Below are positions 7,337-16,710 of a stretch of 64,000 bases of DNA, one piece after another. The translations under genes were made by a program, and so were the position numbers. The number at the start of each line of letters is the position of its first letter. Within the stretch, counting starts at the first letter, position 1. The DNA comes from JBBECJ01 sp963763325 (lineage in GTDB: Bacteria; Chloroflexota; Chloroflexia; Thermomicrobiales; CFX8), in NCBI GenBank assembly GCA_963763325.1, contig CAVXOL010000001.1:620001-684000 (forward strand), in the 5' to 3' direction. The notes beneath the pieces are model-generated. The model was not told the origin of the DNA. It did no database searches and saw only the letters and a list, made by a program, of their open reading frames with translations.

Positions 7337-9292
7337 ATGAAGCATGGCAGGGCATCCGGGGTCCTCAGTCGCCTCGATCCGTCCAGCGTGGAGCCCGGCA
7401 GCAGCCGCGCGTATCTGATCGCGGTCGCACTGACGCTGGCTGCATTTGCCGTGACTGCGATCGTGAGCACCTGGGTCGTCGAGCCCCGGCTGGCGGCGTT
7501 CTATGTGGCTGTTGCGCTTGCCGCCTGGTACGGCGGGTGGCGTGCGGGCCTGCTGGCGGCCGTCCTTTCAGCTCTCGTTAGCAGTTGGGCATTTCTCGAC
7601 CCGACGTACTCGGTCGATTTCGATCTTCTGCCAGCACTCGTTTCGTTGCTGGCATTGATCGTCGTTGGCGTCGTGATCACCGCCCTCTCGGAAGCGGCGC
7701 GTCAGGCGATCCGCCGCGCGAGGGAGGCCGAGCAACGCATTACCGTCCTGGCTGATGCGAGCGCGCTACTGGTGTCGTCGCTCGACTACGAGCGCACGCT
7801 GGCCCACGTCGCGGAACTGACCATCGCCCACTTCGCCGACTGGTGCACGGTGAACATCCTCGAGGAAGACGGCAACATTACGCGGGTGGGGCTGGCTCAC
7901 CGCGATCCAGCCGGCGCCGAGGCTATGACTGAAATTCAGCGTCGATACCCGATTCGGTCTGACAGCGACCATCCGCTGGCAGTCGCGATCAGGAGCAGCG
8001 AGCCGGGGCTGTATCCGGTCATCACCGATCAGGACCAGTTGGCCTGGACCGAGGACGACGAGCACCGCCGGTTGGTCGCCAGACTTGGGACGACATCGGT
8101 GATCGTTATGCCGATGGAAGCACGTGGACGGGTGCTGGGCGCGATCATCTACGCGCGGACGCGCCAGGCACCCTATACCAGGCAGGACCTGGAACCCGCC
8201 GCGGTACTGACTCGGCGGGCGGCGCTGGCGATTGACAACGCGAGGCTCTTCCACACCGCTCAGGCATCGGAGGCTCGCTACCGGAGCCTCTTCGAAGGCT
8301 CCGAGGATGCGATCGTCCTGCTCGGACCCGACGGGCATTACCTGGACATCAGCCCTGCGACCGAAAAGCTGCTGGGCTACTCTCGCGAGGAGATGCTCCA
8401 GAAGCGGGCAGGCGACCTGCTCCACCAGCGCGAACTCTGGCTCGAGAACGCCCAGCCGATCTTCGAGCGCGAGGGCACCTGGCGCGGTGAAGTGGAACTG
8501 CGGCACAAGGACGGCCATCTGGTGCCGATCGAATCGCGAATGTCGCGAATCGAGTTGCCGGATGGCGTCGTGACCTTCGCGGCCTGGCGCGACATCACCG
8601 AACGGCGGGCCGTTGAACGGTTGCAGCAGGAGTTCATCGTGATGGTCACCCACGACCTGAAGACGCCACTAACCTCGATCAAGGGACTGGCGCAGCTGAT
8701 GCTCAGGCGTCAGGAGTACAGCCAGCCGTCGCTCGAGACAATCGTCAGCCAGTCGAACCACCTTGTACGGCTGATCAACGACCTGCTGGATGTCGCGCGG
8801 TTGGAGGCCGGCCGGCTCGACCTTCAGTTCGAGGCGGTCGATCTGGGCCAGCTCGCCAGGAACGCCGTTCGTCAGGCCCAGGCGATGACCAGCCGGCATA
8901 TGATCCTCTTTGAGATTGCCGAGCAGCCAATCGTCCACGAATGGGATGGTGACCGCATTCGTCAGGTTCTGCTCAACTTGCTGACGAACGCGATCAAATA
9001 CTCACCAGGTGGCGGCGAAATCGTCGTCAGGGTCGATGACAACCCCGCCGAGCGGCACGTTTGTATCAGTGTCCGTGACAACGGGATGGGAATTGCCCCG
9101 GAAGAGCTACCGAGACTGTTCAGCCGATTCTACCGAGCCGAGCAGTCGCTGACTGCCAGCGAGGGCCTTGGACTGGGCCTCTACATCGCCCGATCGTTGG
9201 TCACAGCACATGGTGGACGCATATCAGTCGAATCCCTGCCCGGCCAGGGCAGTACATTCAGTGTCACGCTGCCGTATGATGTTCCTCAATAG
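7337..9292 (+). CDS. Membrane sensor histidine kinase (DUF4118-GAF-PAS-HisKA-HATPase)
   Basis: A protein of 651 aa with no frameshift. Residues about 25-120 hold four hydrophobic segments like the KdpD-type DUF4118 sensor, followed by a short helical linker. A GAF domain spans about 145-310 and a PAS domain about 318-425 (EARYRSLFEGSEDAIVLLGPDG). The H-box is VTHDLKTPLTS with the phospho-acceptor His439. The N-box is NLLTNAIKYSPGGG, the G1 box DNGMGIAPEELPRLF and the G2 box GLGLGLYIAR. No response regulator lies beside it, so it is an orphan kinase. GGAG lies about 13 bases before the ATG. The signal is unknown; GAF and PAS domains suggest a small-molecule or redox cue. Confidence 0.93.
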   Translation: MKHGRASGVLSRLDPSSVEPGSSRAYLIAVALTLAAFAVTAIVSTWVVEPRLAAFYVAVALAAWYGGWRAGLLAAVLSALVSSWAFLDPTYSVDFDLLPALVSLLALIVVGVVITALSEAARQAIRRAREAEQRITVLADASALLVSSLDYERTLAHVAELTIAHFADWCTVNILEEDGNITRVGLAHRDPAGAEAMTEIQRRYPIRSDSDHPLAVAIRSSEPGLYPVITDQDQLAWTEDDEHRRLVARLGTTSVIVMPMEARGRVLGAIIYARTRQAPYTRQDLEPAAVLTRRAALAIDNARLFHTAQASEARYRSLFEGSEDAIVLLGPDGHYLDISPATEKLLGYSREEMLQKRAGDLLHQRELWLENAQPIFEREGTWRGEVELRHKDGHLVPIESRMSRIELPDGVVTFAAWRDITERRAVERLQQEFIVMVTHDLKTPLTSIKGLAQLMLRRQEYSQPSLETIVSQSNHLVRLINDLLDVARLEAGRLDLQFEAVDLGQLARNAVRQAQAMTSRHMILFEIAEQPIVHEWDGDRIRQVLLNLLTNAIKYSPGGGEIVVRVDDNPAERHVCISVRDNGMGIAPEELPRLFSRFYRAEQSLTASEGLGLGLYIARSLVTAHGGRISVESLPGQGSTFSVTLPYDVPQ

Positions 9293-9439
9293 CGACGTGA
9301 TCTGGAATCGATCGACCAGAGAGTCGCTGACGTCTCGGAATGGAAAGTGCGCGGAACGCGCGACCGGGCCGGGGATTCATCTCATCGTGGGATGCCTCGA
9401 CCTGGCGTGGACGGACTGGAGCGAAGGAGACACCGGGAA

Positions 9440-9907
9440 ATGCAACGGTTACTGGCCATCCTGCTCGTCATGCTGCTCGCGTTCACCGTCGCCTGCGGGG
9501 ATGACAGCGATGACGATGATGACGGCGATGACGCCGATGTGCCGACTCCAACCATGACGACTGGCGCCGGTACTGGTGGCGATCCAACGGCAACGACCGG
9601 CGGTGGTGGTGGCGGTGTTGAAGGAGATGCCGCGGCCGGGGAGGAACTGGCGACAGCAAACGGCTGTCTCGCGTGTCACTCAATCGATGGATCAACGCTC
9701 GTTGGCCCGACCTGGAAAGGACTTTACGGCAGTGAGGTCGAGTTGGAAGGCGGCGAGACGGTCATCGCGGATGACGCGTACATCACCCGGTCAATCCGCG
9801 AGCCGGCAGCGCAGATTCACGCCGGGTTCGGCAATCTGATGCCGCCGTTTGATCTTGATGACGAGCAGATCGCCAACATCATCGCCTACATCCAGACACT
9901 GGAGTAG
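9440..9907 (+). CDS. Lipoprotein mono-haem cytochrome c
   Basis: A protein of 155 aa. The start at 9440 (MQRLLAILLVMLL) has GGAG upstream and opens a lipoprotein signal peptide with lipobox TVAC, followed by a long Asp-rich then Thr/Gly-rich linker. The class I haem site CLACH lies in ELATANGCLACHSIDG, and the axial Met is likely in FGNLMPPF. The C-terminal helix DEQIANIIAYIQTL is typical of small cytochromes c. It would be anchored outside the membrane and shuttle electrons, perhaps to an oxidase. It follows the histidine kinase by 147 bases; the two need not be co-transcribed. Confidence 0.9.
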   Translation: MQRLLAILLVMLLAFTVACGDDSDDDDDGDDADVPTPTMTTGAGTGGDPTATTGGGGGGVEGDAAAGEELATANGCLACHSIDGSTLVGPTWKGLYGSEVELEGGETVIADDAYITRSIREPAAQIHAGFGNLMPPFDLDDEQIANIIAYIQTLE

Positions 9908-9925
9908 CGATACGGCTTCGTACCG

Positions 9926-9970
9926 CGAACCGTCGTCGGGCATGTCGCTCGGCGGCGGTTCGTTGTTTGT
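9926..9970 (+). terminator. Terminator after the cytochrome c gene
   Basis: CGAACCGTCG (9926-9935) pairs with CGGCGGTTCG (9953-9962) with one G-U wobble, followed by TTGTTTGT. It begins 18 bases after the cytochrome stop codon and separates it from the convergent DUF1028 gene. Confidence 0.65.
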
Positions 9971-9998
9971 GACCCAGTTTGCGCCACTGCCATATCGG

Positions 9999-10874
9999 TC
10001 AGTGGCTCCTGCCAGAGCCGACGGCTGCATCCAGCATGTTGAGCACAACGCGATCGATCAAGTCTTCGGAGCGCAGACGCTCCTCGAGATTCTCCCGACC
10101 AGCCCAGGCGGCCAGCGCTCTGAGAATTGAAGGGCGGTTCGGGGTGGCGTCGGAGAGCGCTCCGATCTGCTGCAATTGCCTGGCAATCGTCGCTAGCCGT
10201 TCGTCATCGAGCGGGAGTAGGTCGGCGTCGTCGATGTCGAAGTAGACGCGATGGAGCGTGATGAGGCGCCGGAGCTCGGTAATTGGTGCAGCGTGGTCAT
10301 CGACGCGCAGGTCGATCCAACGGTCGTTCGCACCACCATAGCCACCACCGGCACGGACGATCGCGATCGCGGCTGATTGCTGGCCGCGGCTGTCTCCGCC
10401 GGCCGCCTGTCCGGCATCGAGAGCCGCCAGCAGTCGATCGGCGAATGGCCCGTTGCTGGCCGTGTAGCCCCCGGCCATCGCGTCGACGACTTCCGGGCCG
10501 GTCAGGATGTTGCCCTGGCAGCAGAACCCATCGCCGGTGTGGCTACCTGCCCAATCGGAGCAGCTGGGGCCGGTCCAGCTTGCCGCGTTGCCGTTGCTAT
10601 CGACGATCCCGGCCTGCCGGAGATCGCGCTCACCGTCGGCTGCAACCAACCGGTCGAGTGCTTCCTGGGCCGTCAGCCCCGATTCGATCATCGCCAACCC
10701 ATCAGGCCCGTAGGCGACGTTGGCGTGTGCCTGGGTCGCGATCGCTCCGACACTGGCCCGCAGCCACGGCACGACCGCGCCGACGGCGAGAAACTTTGAC
10801 GCGACAGCGACTCCGAGATCACCGGTAGCTGGATCGCGCGCGACGATCGAGAAGGTACTGACGGTGCGTGGCAT
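9999..10874 (-). CDS. DUF1028 family protein
   Basis: A protein of 291 aa. The N-terminal two thirds match DUF1028: TFSIVARDPATGDLGVAVASKF, GAIATQAHANVAYGPDGLAM, QEALDRLVAADGERDLRQ and GFCCQGNILTGPEVVDAM. The domain has an Ntn-hydrolase-like look and often occurs beside amidohydrolases and peptidases; its reaction is not established. The C-terminal 80 residues form a helical extension. AAAGGAC lies upstream of ATG 10874. The gene is 34 bases downstream of an alpha/beta hydrolase on the same strand, so the two form an operon and may act on the same amide or ester substrate. Confidence 0.85.
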   Translation of the reverse strand: MPRTVSTFSIVARDPATGDLGVAVASKFLAVGAVVPWLRASVGAIATQAHANVAYGPDGLAMIESGLTAQEALDRLVAADGERDLRQAGIVDSNGNAASWTGPSCSDWAGSHTGDGFCCQGNILTGPEVVDAMAGGYTASNGPFADRLLAALDAGQAAGGDSRGQQSAAIAIVRAGGGYGGANDRWIDLRVDDHAAPITELRRLITLHRVYFDIDDADLLPLDDERLATIARQLQQIGALSDATPNRPSILRALAAWAGRENLEERLRSEDLIDRVVLNMLDAAVGSGRSH

Positions 10875-10908
10875 GGTGGTGTCCTTTCGAGCGTTGTGTG
10901 TTGACGCG

Positions 10909-11835
10909 CTATCCGCGTTGGGTGCGCCGTTCGAGCCACTCGCCCATCAGCGCGAGATAGCCGGACGCGAATTCGAGTGGGTTGCCGGTGCGGATGCGAT
11001 GGTCGGCGTCGGGGAAAATGTGGATCGTGACGTCGGTGTTGCGGGCAACGGCGAACGCCCGCTCGAAAATCTCGACGCTTCGGGCGACCGGCACGAGCGG
11101 ATCGCGCTCACCGAAGATCGCCAGGACTGGGCAGGTGATTCTTTCGAGAGACGGAACCGGATCGTATGGACGCTGTGCGTTGCGCAGGAAGAACTCCCAG
11201 TCCCGCTCGGTGAGTTCCCCGAAGTAGGTCGCGCCGCGGGTGCCGCGCGCCGGTTCGAGGATGGTTGCCATTGCCTCGGCGTAGGGTAGCTGGCGGATCG
11301 ATGCGTCGTGGAGGGTTTCCATGAACGCCAGCGCCTGCTCGATCTCCTCCTCGGTGGCGCCGTCGCGGCGGAGCGAATGCTCGATGCCGAACAGGTCCTG
11401 CTCGTGCGGGCCGACGCCTGGCCCGGAGTTGATGATCAGGAAGGCGACATCGGTAGATTGCGACGCGGCCAGCGGTCCAATCCAGCCGCCCTGACTGTGG
11501 CCCCAGATGCCGACACGGTCTGGATCTATCTCCGGCTGGGTGCGCAGCCAGGCGATGGCGTCGAGCGCCTCGTCGGCTCGGTCATGGAGCGTTCGTAACC
11601 GCCAGTCGCCGCTCGACTCGCCTACTCCCGGCTTGTCCCACGAGAGGACGGCCAGTCCGCGCTTGAGGAACTCGTCGCGAATCGGAAGGAAATAGCCCTC
11701 AGCGTCGCGATTGGTGGTCCCCGATCCTTGCAGCATGACGACTGCCGGGTAGTGCCCGCTGCCATCCGGCAGGTGCAACGTCCCGGCGAGCAGCGCATCG
11801 TCGCTCTGAACCCGCATCTCGATCTGTCTCGTCAT
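10909..11835 (-). CDS. Alpha/beta hydrolase (BAAT/dienelactone-like)
   Basis: A protein of 308 aa. The nucleophile elbow GIWGHSQGGWIG, the acid FGERDPLVPV and the His in PDADHRIRTG give the full Ser-Asp-His triad. The oxyanion segment VVMLQGSGTTNRDAEG resembles acyl-CoA thioester/acylpeptide hydrolase relatives. ATG 11835 (MTRQIEMRV) is preferred because the hydrolase fold begins there and AAAGG precedes it; an upstream ATG adds 14 poor residues. It is the first gene of a two-gene unit with the DUF1028 protein. The substrate is unknown. Confidence 0.88.
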   Translation of the reverse strand: MTRQIEMRVQSDDALLAGTLHLPDGSGHYPAVVMLQGSGTTNRDAEGYFLPIRDEFLKRGLAVLSWDKPGVGESSGDWRLRTLHDRADEALDAIAWLRTQPEIDPDRVGIWGHSQGGWIGPLAASQSTDVAFLIINSGPGVGPHEQDLFGIEHSLRRDGATEEEIEQALAFMETLHDASIRQLPYAEAMATILEPARGTRGATYFGELTERDWEFFLRNAQRPYDPVPSLERITCPVLAIFGERDPLVPVARSVEIFERAFAVARNTDVTIHIFPDADHRIRTGNPLEFASGYLALMGEWLERRTQRG

Positions 11836-11953
11836 CTGGACCTTTCTGGAGCAGGCGGATGGATGGGCGGTCCACATGCCGCCTCGGCTCTACTGGCAAC
11901 TGTATTCATCACGCAGCCCGTTCAACTCAGCACTCCCGATGTATGCTCTCGGC

Positions 11954-12724
11954 ATGATACGAGAACCGGCAGCATCAACCGAAAGCGGTGGGCGGCTCAA
12001 GGGGCGCGCGGCGATTGTCCCGCGCTACGGCACCACGCGCTCATTCATGTTGCGGACGCTCTACTCGTGGCTGACGATGTCGATGCTGTACCTGTTCGCC
12101 TGGCCACTGGCGGTGATCTACCTCGACGCGCCCGGTGTGCCGGCGCACGAGACGCCAACCGACTGGTACCAGTTGCGGCTGCTGGCCCCGGTTTTGATCG
12201 CGGCCCTGGCGGCCTGGCTCTGGCAACTCTCACCGGCACCGGCCGAGACGATGTCGCGCACGAGGGCGCTGGCGCTCTTTCGGCGGGGGCGGATCTGGCC
12301 GCAGGCGATGCTCTTTCTGCTCGGAACGCCGCTGGTGTTGACGGGCTTCCTGATTGTCGAAGACCCGGGTGGTGGGATCAAGCTGGCGCTCCTGACGCTG
12401 GCCGAGGCGTTGGCGCTCCAGGTGCTGACCTCCGGCTACCTGCACGCAGCCTTCGATATCGTGCTGGAGGATGGCCGCGCGAATCTCGCGGCGATCGGTC
12501 TCTACTCGGCCGCCTTCGCAATCCGGGCCTCGATGGTCGTCGCCGCCGAGCAGGCCGAGGGGGGCGGTGACTACACACTGGCGATCGCAGCCGGGATCGT
12601 CGTTGGCGTCATCGTCGGTGGCATCGCGACCTGGCTGCGCGCCCGCTCCGGTAGCCTGCTACCCGGCATCCTCGCCCTCTGGCTGACATTCCTGATGCTC
12701 GGTGTCGGCGACTTCTATGAATAG
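11954..12724 (+). CDS. Polytopic membrane protein of unknown function
   Basis: A protein of 256 aa starting MIREPAAST. It has about seven hydrophobic segments, including LTMSMLYLFAWPLAVIYL, LLAPVLIAALAAWLW, AMLFLLGTPLVLTGFLIV, and near the end AIAAGIVVGVIVGGI and LLPGILALWLTFLMLGVG. The layout faintly recalls CPBP-type membrane proteases, but the EExxxR motif is not seen, so no enzyme function is claimed. A TATGCT element ends about eight bases before the ATG, so the transcript could be leaderless; this is inference. The gene diverges from the hydrolase operon at 11835. Confidence 0.7.
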   Translation: MIREPAASTESGGRLKGRAAIVPRYGTTRSFMLRTLYSWLTMSMLYLFAWPLAVIYLDAPGVPAHETPTDWYQLRLLAPVLIAALAAWLWQLSPAPAETMSRTRALALFRRGRIWPQAMLFLLGTPLVLTGFLIVEDPGGGIKLALLTLAEALALQVLTSGYLHAAFDIVLEDGRANLAAIGLYSAAFAIRASMVVAAEQAEGGGDYTLAIAAGIVVGVIVGGIATWLRARSGSLLPGILALWLTFLMLGVGDFYE

Positions 12725-12800
12725 GCATCTGCGGACAAGAGCGTGAAACGGCATCGTGAACTCGTGCTGTCGAATGGTGTTGTGTGCGGAAATGCCAGGG

Positions 12801-13028
12801 TCACGCGCTGGCGTAGACCTTTGGTTGCGGAAGTGGATCGCCGTCTTCCAACGTCGCTTCGATCAGGAGTCCGAGTACCTCGTTCCCGTTGCGAACGGCT
12901 TCCTCGTACGTGTCACCATGCGTCGATGGTGTGTTGACCCGACCAGCCCACTCCGGCAGTGTTACCAGAAAGGCTTGATCCTCTTCTGACCACTCGATGA
13001 TCATTGAGTAGTGCGATGTGATGCTCAT
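12801..13028 (-). CDS. hicB: HicB-like antitoxin, copy 1
   Basis: A protein of 75 aa with the HicB partial RNase H-like fold: YSMIIEWSEEDQAFLVTLPEW, then THGDTYEEAVRNGNEVLGLLIE. There is no C-terminal DNA-binding domain, so any autoregulation must be indirect or weak. ATG 13028 overlaps the stop of the HicA toxin gene by four bases (ATGA). The toxin comes first, as is usual in hicAB. A close paralog lies at 18460-18696. Confidence 0.9.
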   Translation of the reverse strand: MSITSHYSMIIEWSEEDQAFLVTLPEWAGRVNTPSTHGDTYEEAVRNGNEVLGLLIEATLEDGDPLPQPKVYASA

Positions 13029-13243
13029 GACTTCAGCCTTCTTTCGGCATCGCGGACATTTCGCAACGCGGTTTGCACGTCCTTTTCCTGATACGATTTT
13101 GCGTCACTTCCGTCGTTGCCTGAAATGCTCAGGTGTCCATGCAACAGCGGGTGTTCCCAGACAGTGTGGCTTCCAGTGGTCTTCTTGATGACAAACCCTG
13201 CCCGACGCAGATCCGCTCGTAATTGTCTGATCTTGCGTGGCAC
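13025..13243 (-). CDS. hicA: HicA-like mRNA interferase toxin, copy 1
   Basis: A protein of 72 aa with the HicA double-stranded-RNA-binding fold: RKIRQLRADLRRAGFVIKK, then the catalytic-His segment GSHTVWEHPL. HicA degrades mRNA when not bound by HicB. GTG 13243 is chosen as start because GAGGAG sits seven bases upstream; the nearby upstream ATG lies inside that ribosome binding site. It overlaps hicB by four bases. Confidence 0.9.
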   Translation of the reverse strand: MPRKIRQLRADLRRAGFVIKKTTGSHTVWEHPLLHGHLSISGNDGSDAKSYQEKDVQTALRNVRDAERRLKS

Positions 13244-13381
13244 CCGGCATCTCCTCATTCTGTCAGATTATTGTCGATGCTATCCTGCCTGGCCAGAATC
13301 GCCGGGATGTTAACAACCTCTGTAGTACGAGTTGATCCCGTACCCGGAATCCATCGAATCGTAGTCGAGGGACCAGATGCG

Positions 13382-14089
13382 ATGCGACCGATCTTCGTCC
13401 TGATTCATAGCCCGCTGGTTGGGTCGGCGACCTGGGAGCCGGTCCGGGTCGAGTTGCGCCGGCGTGGTGTTCAGGCAGCCGTGCCGGCCCTCCGTGACGA
13501 GCCAGGGAGCGACCTGCCGTACTGGCGGCAGCAGGTCGAGTCGGTTGTGACGACGTTGCGGGGAGCGCCTGTCGGGCAACCGCTGGTGCTGGTTGGCCAT
13601 AGCGGGGCCGGGGCGCTGCTGCCGGCACTCGGCGCAGGGCTTGGACGACCGGTGGCTGCCTATGTCTTCGTCGATGCTGGTATTCACACCGACGGCCTGA
13701 GCAGGCTGGAGATGATGGTCGCCGAGGATGCGCCATTCGCGGGACAGTTGCGTGCACACCTGGAGGCGGGTGGGCACTATCCCGAATGGACCGACACGCA
13801 GCTCCAGGATGCGATTCCCGACGACGAGCGGAGGGCGGCGGTGCTAGCCGAGATGCGGCCGCGTGGGCTGGACTTCTTCAGCGAGCCGATCCCCGTCCTG
13901 GCTGGCTGGCCCGATGCGCCATGCTCGTACCTGCAATTCTCGCCGGCCTACGATGTCCCGGCAGCGAAGGCGCGGGAACTGGGCTGGCCGGTGCGTTCGA
14001 TCGAGGGTGGCCACTTCCTGATGCTGATCGATCCTGAGACAGTTGCCGAGGCGATTCTGGCGCTGGCGGAGCCAACCTCGGGATCGTAA
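13382..14089 (+). CDS. Alpha/beta hydrolase
   Basis: A protein of 235 aa. It starts at ATG 13382 (MRPIFVLIHSPLVGS), which has GAGGGA nine bases upstream; longer in-frame starts run back across the hicA promoter region. The oxyanion HSPLVGSATW, nucleophile elbow LVGHSGAGALLP and C-terminal His in SIEGGHFLMLIDP are clear. Overall it resembles short-lid hydrolases often annotated beside antibiotic-related genes. The substrate is unknown. It diverges from the hicAB pair, and its start lies 138 bases from the hicA start. Confidence 0.85.
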   Translation: MRPIFVLIHSPLVGSATWEPVRVELRRRGVQAAVPALRDEPGSDLPYWRQQVESVVTTLRGAPVGQPLVLVGHSGAGALLPALGAGLGRPVAAYVFVDAGIHTDGLSRLEMMVAEDAPFAGQLRAHLEAGGHYPEWTDTQLQDAIPDDERRAAVLAEMRPRGLDFFSEPIPVLAGWPDAPCSYLQFSPAYDVPAAKARELGWPVRSIEGGHFLMLIDPETVAEAILALAEPTSGS

Positions 14090-14192
14090 GCCCCGGCATC
14101 GGTGTCGCTTGCCCAATTGCGGTACGTCCCGCATAGTAGCCGGTATCGGCGTTCCAGGCAGTCGTGCATCCTTCGAGACCGGTACAGGTAAC

Positions 14193-15765
14193 GTGGACTG
14201 GGTAGACGTCGGCAACCAGCAACCGCTCCGGATGGCGGAACTGATCGCCACACTGTCGTTGGCGACCGATCTTGGCATGGGGCAGCCGATGGAGCAGGCG
14301 TTGCGCACCTGCCTGCTCTCGATGTCGCTTGGCCGGCAGATCGGTCTTCCGGACGACACACTCGCGGACACGTACTATCTCGCGCTGTTGCGCTTCGTCG
14401 GCTGCACGGCTGACGCGCACGAGCAGTCGATCAGCGCCGGCGGCGACGAAATCACCTACTATGCCGGGCTGGCGCCGGTCCTGATGGGCGAGCAGTCTGA
14501 GATCCTGGGCTACCACCTGCGCCACTTCGCTGCCGGCAATCCTCCGCTCACACGAGTGCGACTGCTCGGCGGCGCTTTGGCGGCCGGCAGTCGCGATGCC
14601 AGGCGCACGATCGCGATCCATTGCGAGATTGCCCGGATGCTGGCCGAGCGACTCGGCCTGCGCCCGGCCATCGCTGAGGGAGTCGGACACGTCTTCGAGC
14701 GATGGGATGGCAAGGGCCTCCCCGGTACGCTGGCTGGCGATGCGATTCCGATCGCCGTCCGTATCGTCGTCATCGCTCGTGACGTCGACCTGTTCAACCG
14801 AGCCGGTGGCTGGGCACTGGTGGATGAACGCTTGCGCCGGCGGCGTGGGCGAGCATACGATCCGGCGCTGGTCGATGCCGTCCGCGAGGACGGTGCGGAA
14901 TGGGTTGCCGCCGTTGAGGACGAGGCGACCTGGGAGTCAGTCCTCGCGTCGGAACCCGGCAATCCGATGACGGTGTCGGGGGCGCGCATCGATGATGTGC
15001 TTGAACGTTTTCGCCGACTTCGCCGATATCAAGTCGCCGTTCACGATCGGCCATTCGCGGGGTGTTGCGGTGCTCGCCGAGCGGGCGGCGCGGATTCGTG
15101 GGCTGGGCGAGGCGGAAGCAATCGACCTTCGGCGCGCGGCGCTCGTGCATGACCTCGGGAGGGTTGCTGTCCCGAACGGTGTCTGGGAGCGGCCCGGACC
15201 GCTCACGACGGCCGATTGGGAACGGGTTCGCCTGCACGCCTACTACTCCGAACGGATGCTGTCGCGGATGGCCCCGCTTCAGCGGCTGGCTGCGCTGGCT
15301 GGCGCGCACCACGAGCGGCTGGACGGCTCCGGCTACCACCGAGGCAGCCCGGCGGCACACCTCTCACCGGGCCAGCGTATCCTGGCGGCTGCCGACTGCT
15401 TTCAGGCGATGACCCAGGCGCGGCCCCATCGCCCCGCCCTGACCCCTGGCGATGCCGCAACCGAGCTTCGTAGCGAGGTTGCGTTCGGCCGGCACGATCA
15501 GGAAGCGGTAGACGCGGTTCTCGAAGCCGCCGGATTCGCTCGATCTTCCAGCCGCCGAACCCGGCCGGCCGGGCTGACCGACCGGGAGGTCGATGTGCTG
15601 AGGCTCATCTGCCGAGGCGACTCGAACCGGCTGATTGCCGCCGAGTTGAGCATCTCGCCGAAGACGGTCGGGCGCCACGTCGAGAACCTCTACAACAAGA
15701 TCGGCGTCTCAAGCCGGGCTTCAGCGGCACTGTTCGCGATCCAGAACGGCCTCCTCGACATCTGA
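14193..15765 (+). CDS. HD-GYP phosphohydrolase fused to a LuxR-type DNA-binding domain, one frameshift
   Basis: About 523 aa after repair of a one-base shift at 15009-15013, in a run of four T followed by C. The N-terminal half (MAELIATLSLATDLGMGQP onward) holds a first HD-GYP-like module with HVFERWDGKGLPG. The second holds RAALVHDLGRVAVPNGVW and GAHHERLDGSGYHRG, the HD and GYP motifs. The C-terminus is a LuxR helix-turn-helix: LTDREVDVLRLICRGDSN, then ISPKTVGRHVENLYNKIGV. HD-GYP enzymes hydrolyse cyclic di-GMP, so the fusion could couple nucleotide turnover to transcription. GTG 14193 follows a weak AGG; ATG 14232 is an alternative. Frames join exactly, so an error is likely. Confidence 0.85.
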
Positions 15766-15792
15766 TCGCCCCATCATGAAATGGGGCGATCA
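15763..15792 (+). terminator. Hairpin starting in the stop codon of the HD-GYP/LuxR gene
   Basis: TGATCGCCCCAT (15763-15774) and ATGGGGCGATCA (15781-15792) form a perfect 12-bp stem with loop CATGAA. The stem begins with the TGA stop codon itself. No U-tract follows, so it may act as a transcript-end stabiliser rather than a strong terminator. Confidence 0.6.
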
Positions 15793-15885
15793 CCCGATGC
15801 GCCAATCTCTCGATCCTTCCTAGACTGATACTGGATTGAACGGACGCGAGACCGGATCCGTCGGATCGGATTGGAGGATCGTCGT

Positions 15886-16683
15886 ATGGAGACCACACCG
15901 TTGCTGCACGACGTTACTGGCGCGGGTGAGCCGATCGTCCTGGCCCCTGGCGGCTTGAGCGGCTGGCTGTCGTGGGTGCCGTTTGTCGAGCCGCTGGCGA
16001 AGGAGCGGCGGGTTATCCGGGTCCAGCTACGCAGCATTGAGCTTGCCGAGGCCGGCCAAGCGTTTCCACCTGACTACGGCACGTTGACGGAGCGGGAGGC
16101 ATTGCGCATCACGGTCGACCGGCTCGGTCTGACGAGCTTCGACCTCGTCGGTTGGTCGTACGGTGGGCACATCGCGCTGGCCTTTGCCCTGGAGTATCCG
16201 CAGCGTGTCCGCACGCTGACGGTCATCGAGCCGCCCGCCTTCTGGATCACACGTGCGACGGGTCGCGCGACCGTGTCATTCAGGCAGCATGAGGCGAATG
16301 ACCGTGCAGTGGCTGGCCGCGAAATCTCGACGGTGGATCTCAAGGACTTCCTCGTCAGGGCTGGCCTTGGTCAGCCTGGGGATGCATTCGAGTCGATGCC
16401 GAGCTGGCCGGTCTGGGAGCGCAATCGGCAGAGCATTGCAACCAACGGGACGATCTGGGACTACGTGGACTCGCTCGACCGTCTGCGCATGCTCGACCTG
16501 CCGGTGCTGGGCGTGAGAGGGACCCAGACCACCGACGTGCTGGCTGCCATCGCCGAGGACCTGGCTGAGCAGGCGCCTCGTGGCCGGTTGCTCGAACTGC
16601 CCGGTGGTCACGCGTGCCATATCCAGAACATGGACCGCTTTCTGGCGGAGCTGACCGAGCACACATCTGTCGTCACTGTTTAG
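15886..16683 (+). CDS. Alpha/beta hydrolase
   Basis: A protein of 265 aa. ATG 15886 (METTPLLHDV) is chosen because GGAGG lies eight bases upstream; a TTG five codons earlier is less likely. The oxyanion LAPGGLSGWLSW, nucleophile elbow DLVGWSYGGHIALAFA and late ELPGGHACHIQNMDRF with the catalytic His are clear. It is first of two adjacent hydrolase genes 27 bases apart, presumably one transcript. The substrate is not evident. Confidence 0.87.
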   Translation: METTPLLHDVTGAGEPIVLAPGGLSGWLSWVPFVEPLAKERRVIRVQLRSIELAEAGQAFPPDYGTLTEREALRITVDRLGLTSFDLVGWSYGGHIALAFALEYPQRVRTLTVIEPPAFWITRATGRATVSFRQHEANDRAVAGREISTVDLKDFLVRAGLGQPGDAFESMPSWPVWERNRQSIATNGTIWDYVDSLDRLRMLDLPVLGVRGTQTTDVLAAIAEDLAEQAPRGRLLELPGGHACHIQNMDRFLAELTEHTSVVTV

Positions 16684-16710
16684 CGTCGTGAACGAGATGA
16701 GGAGGACACC

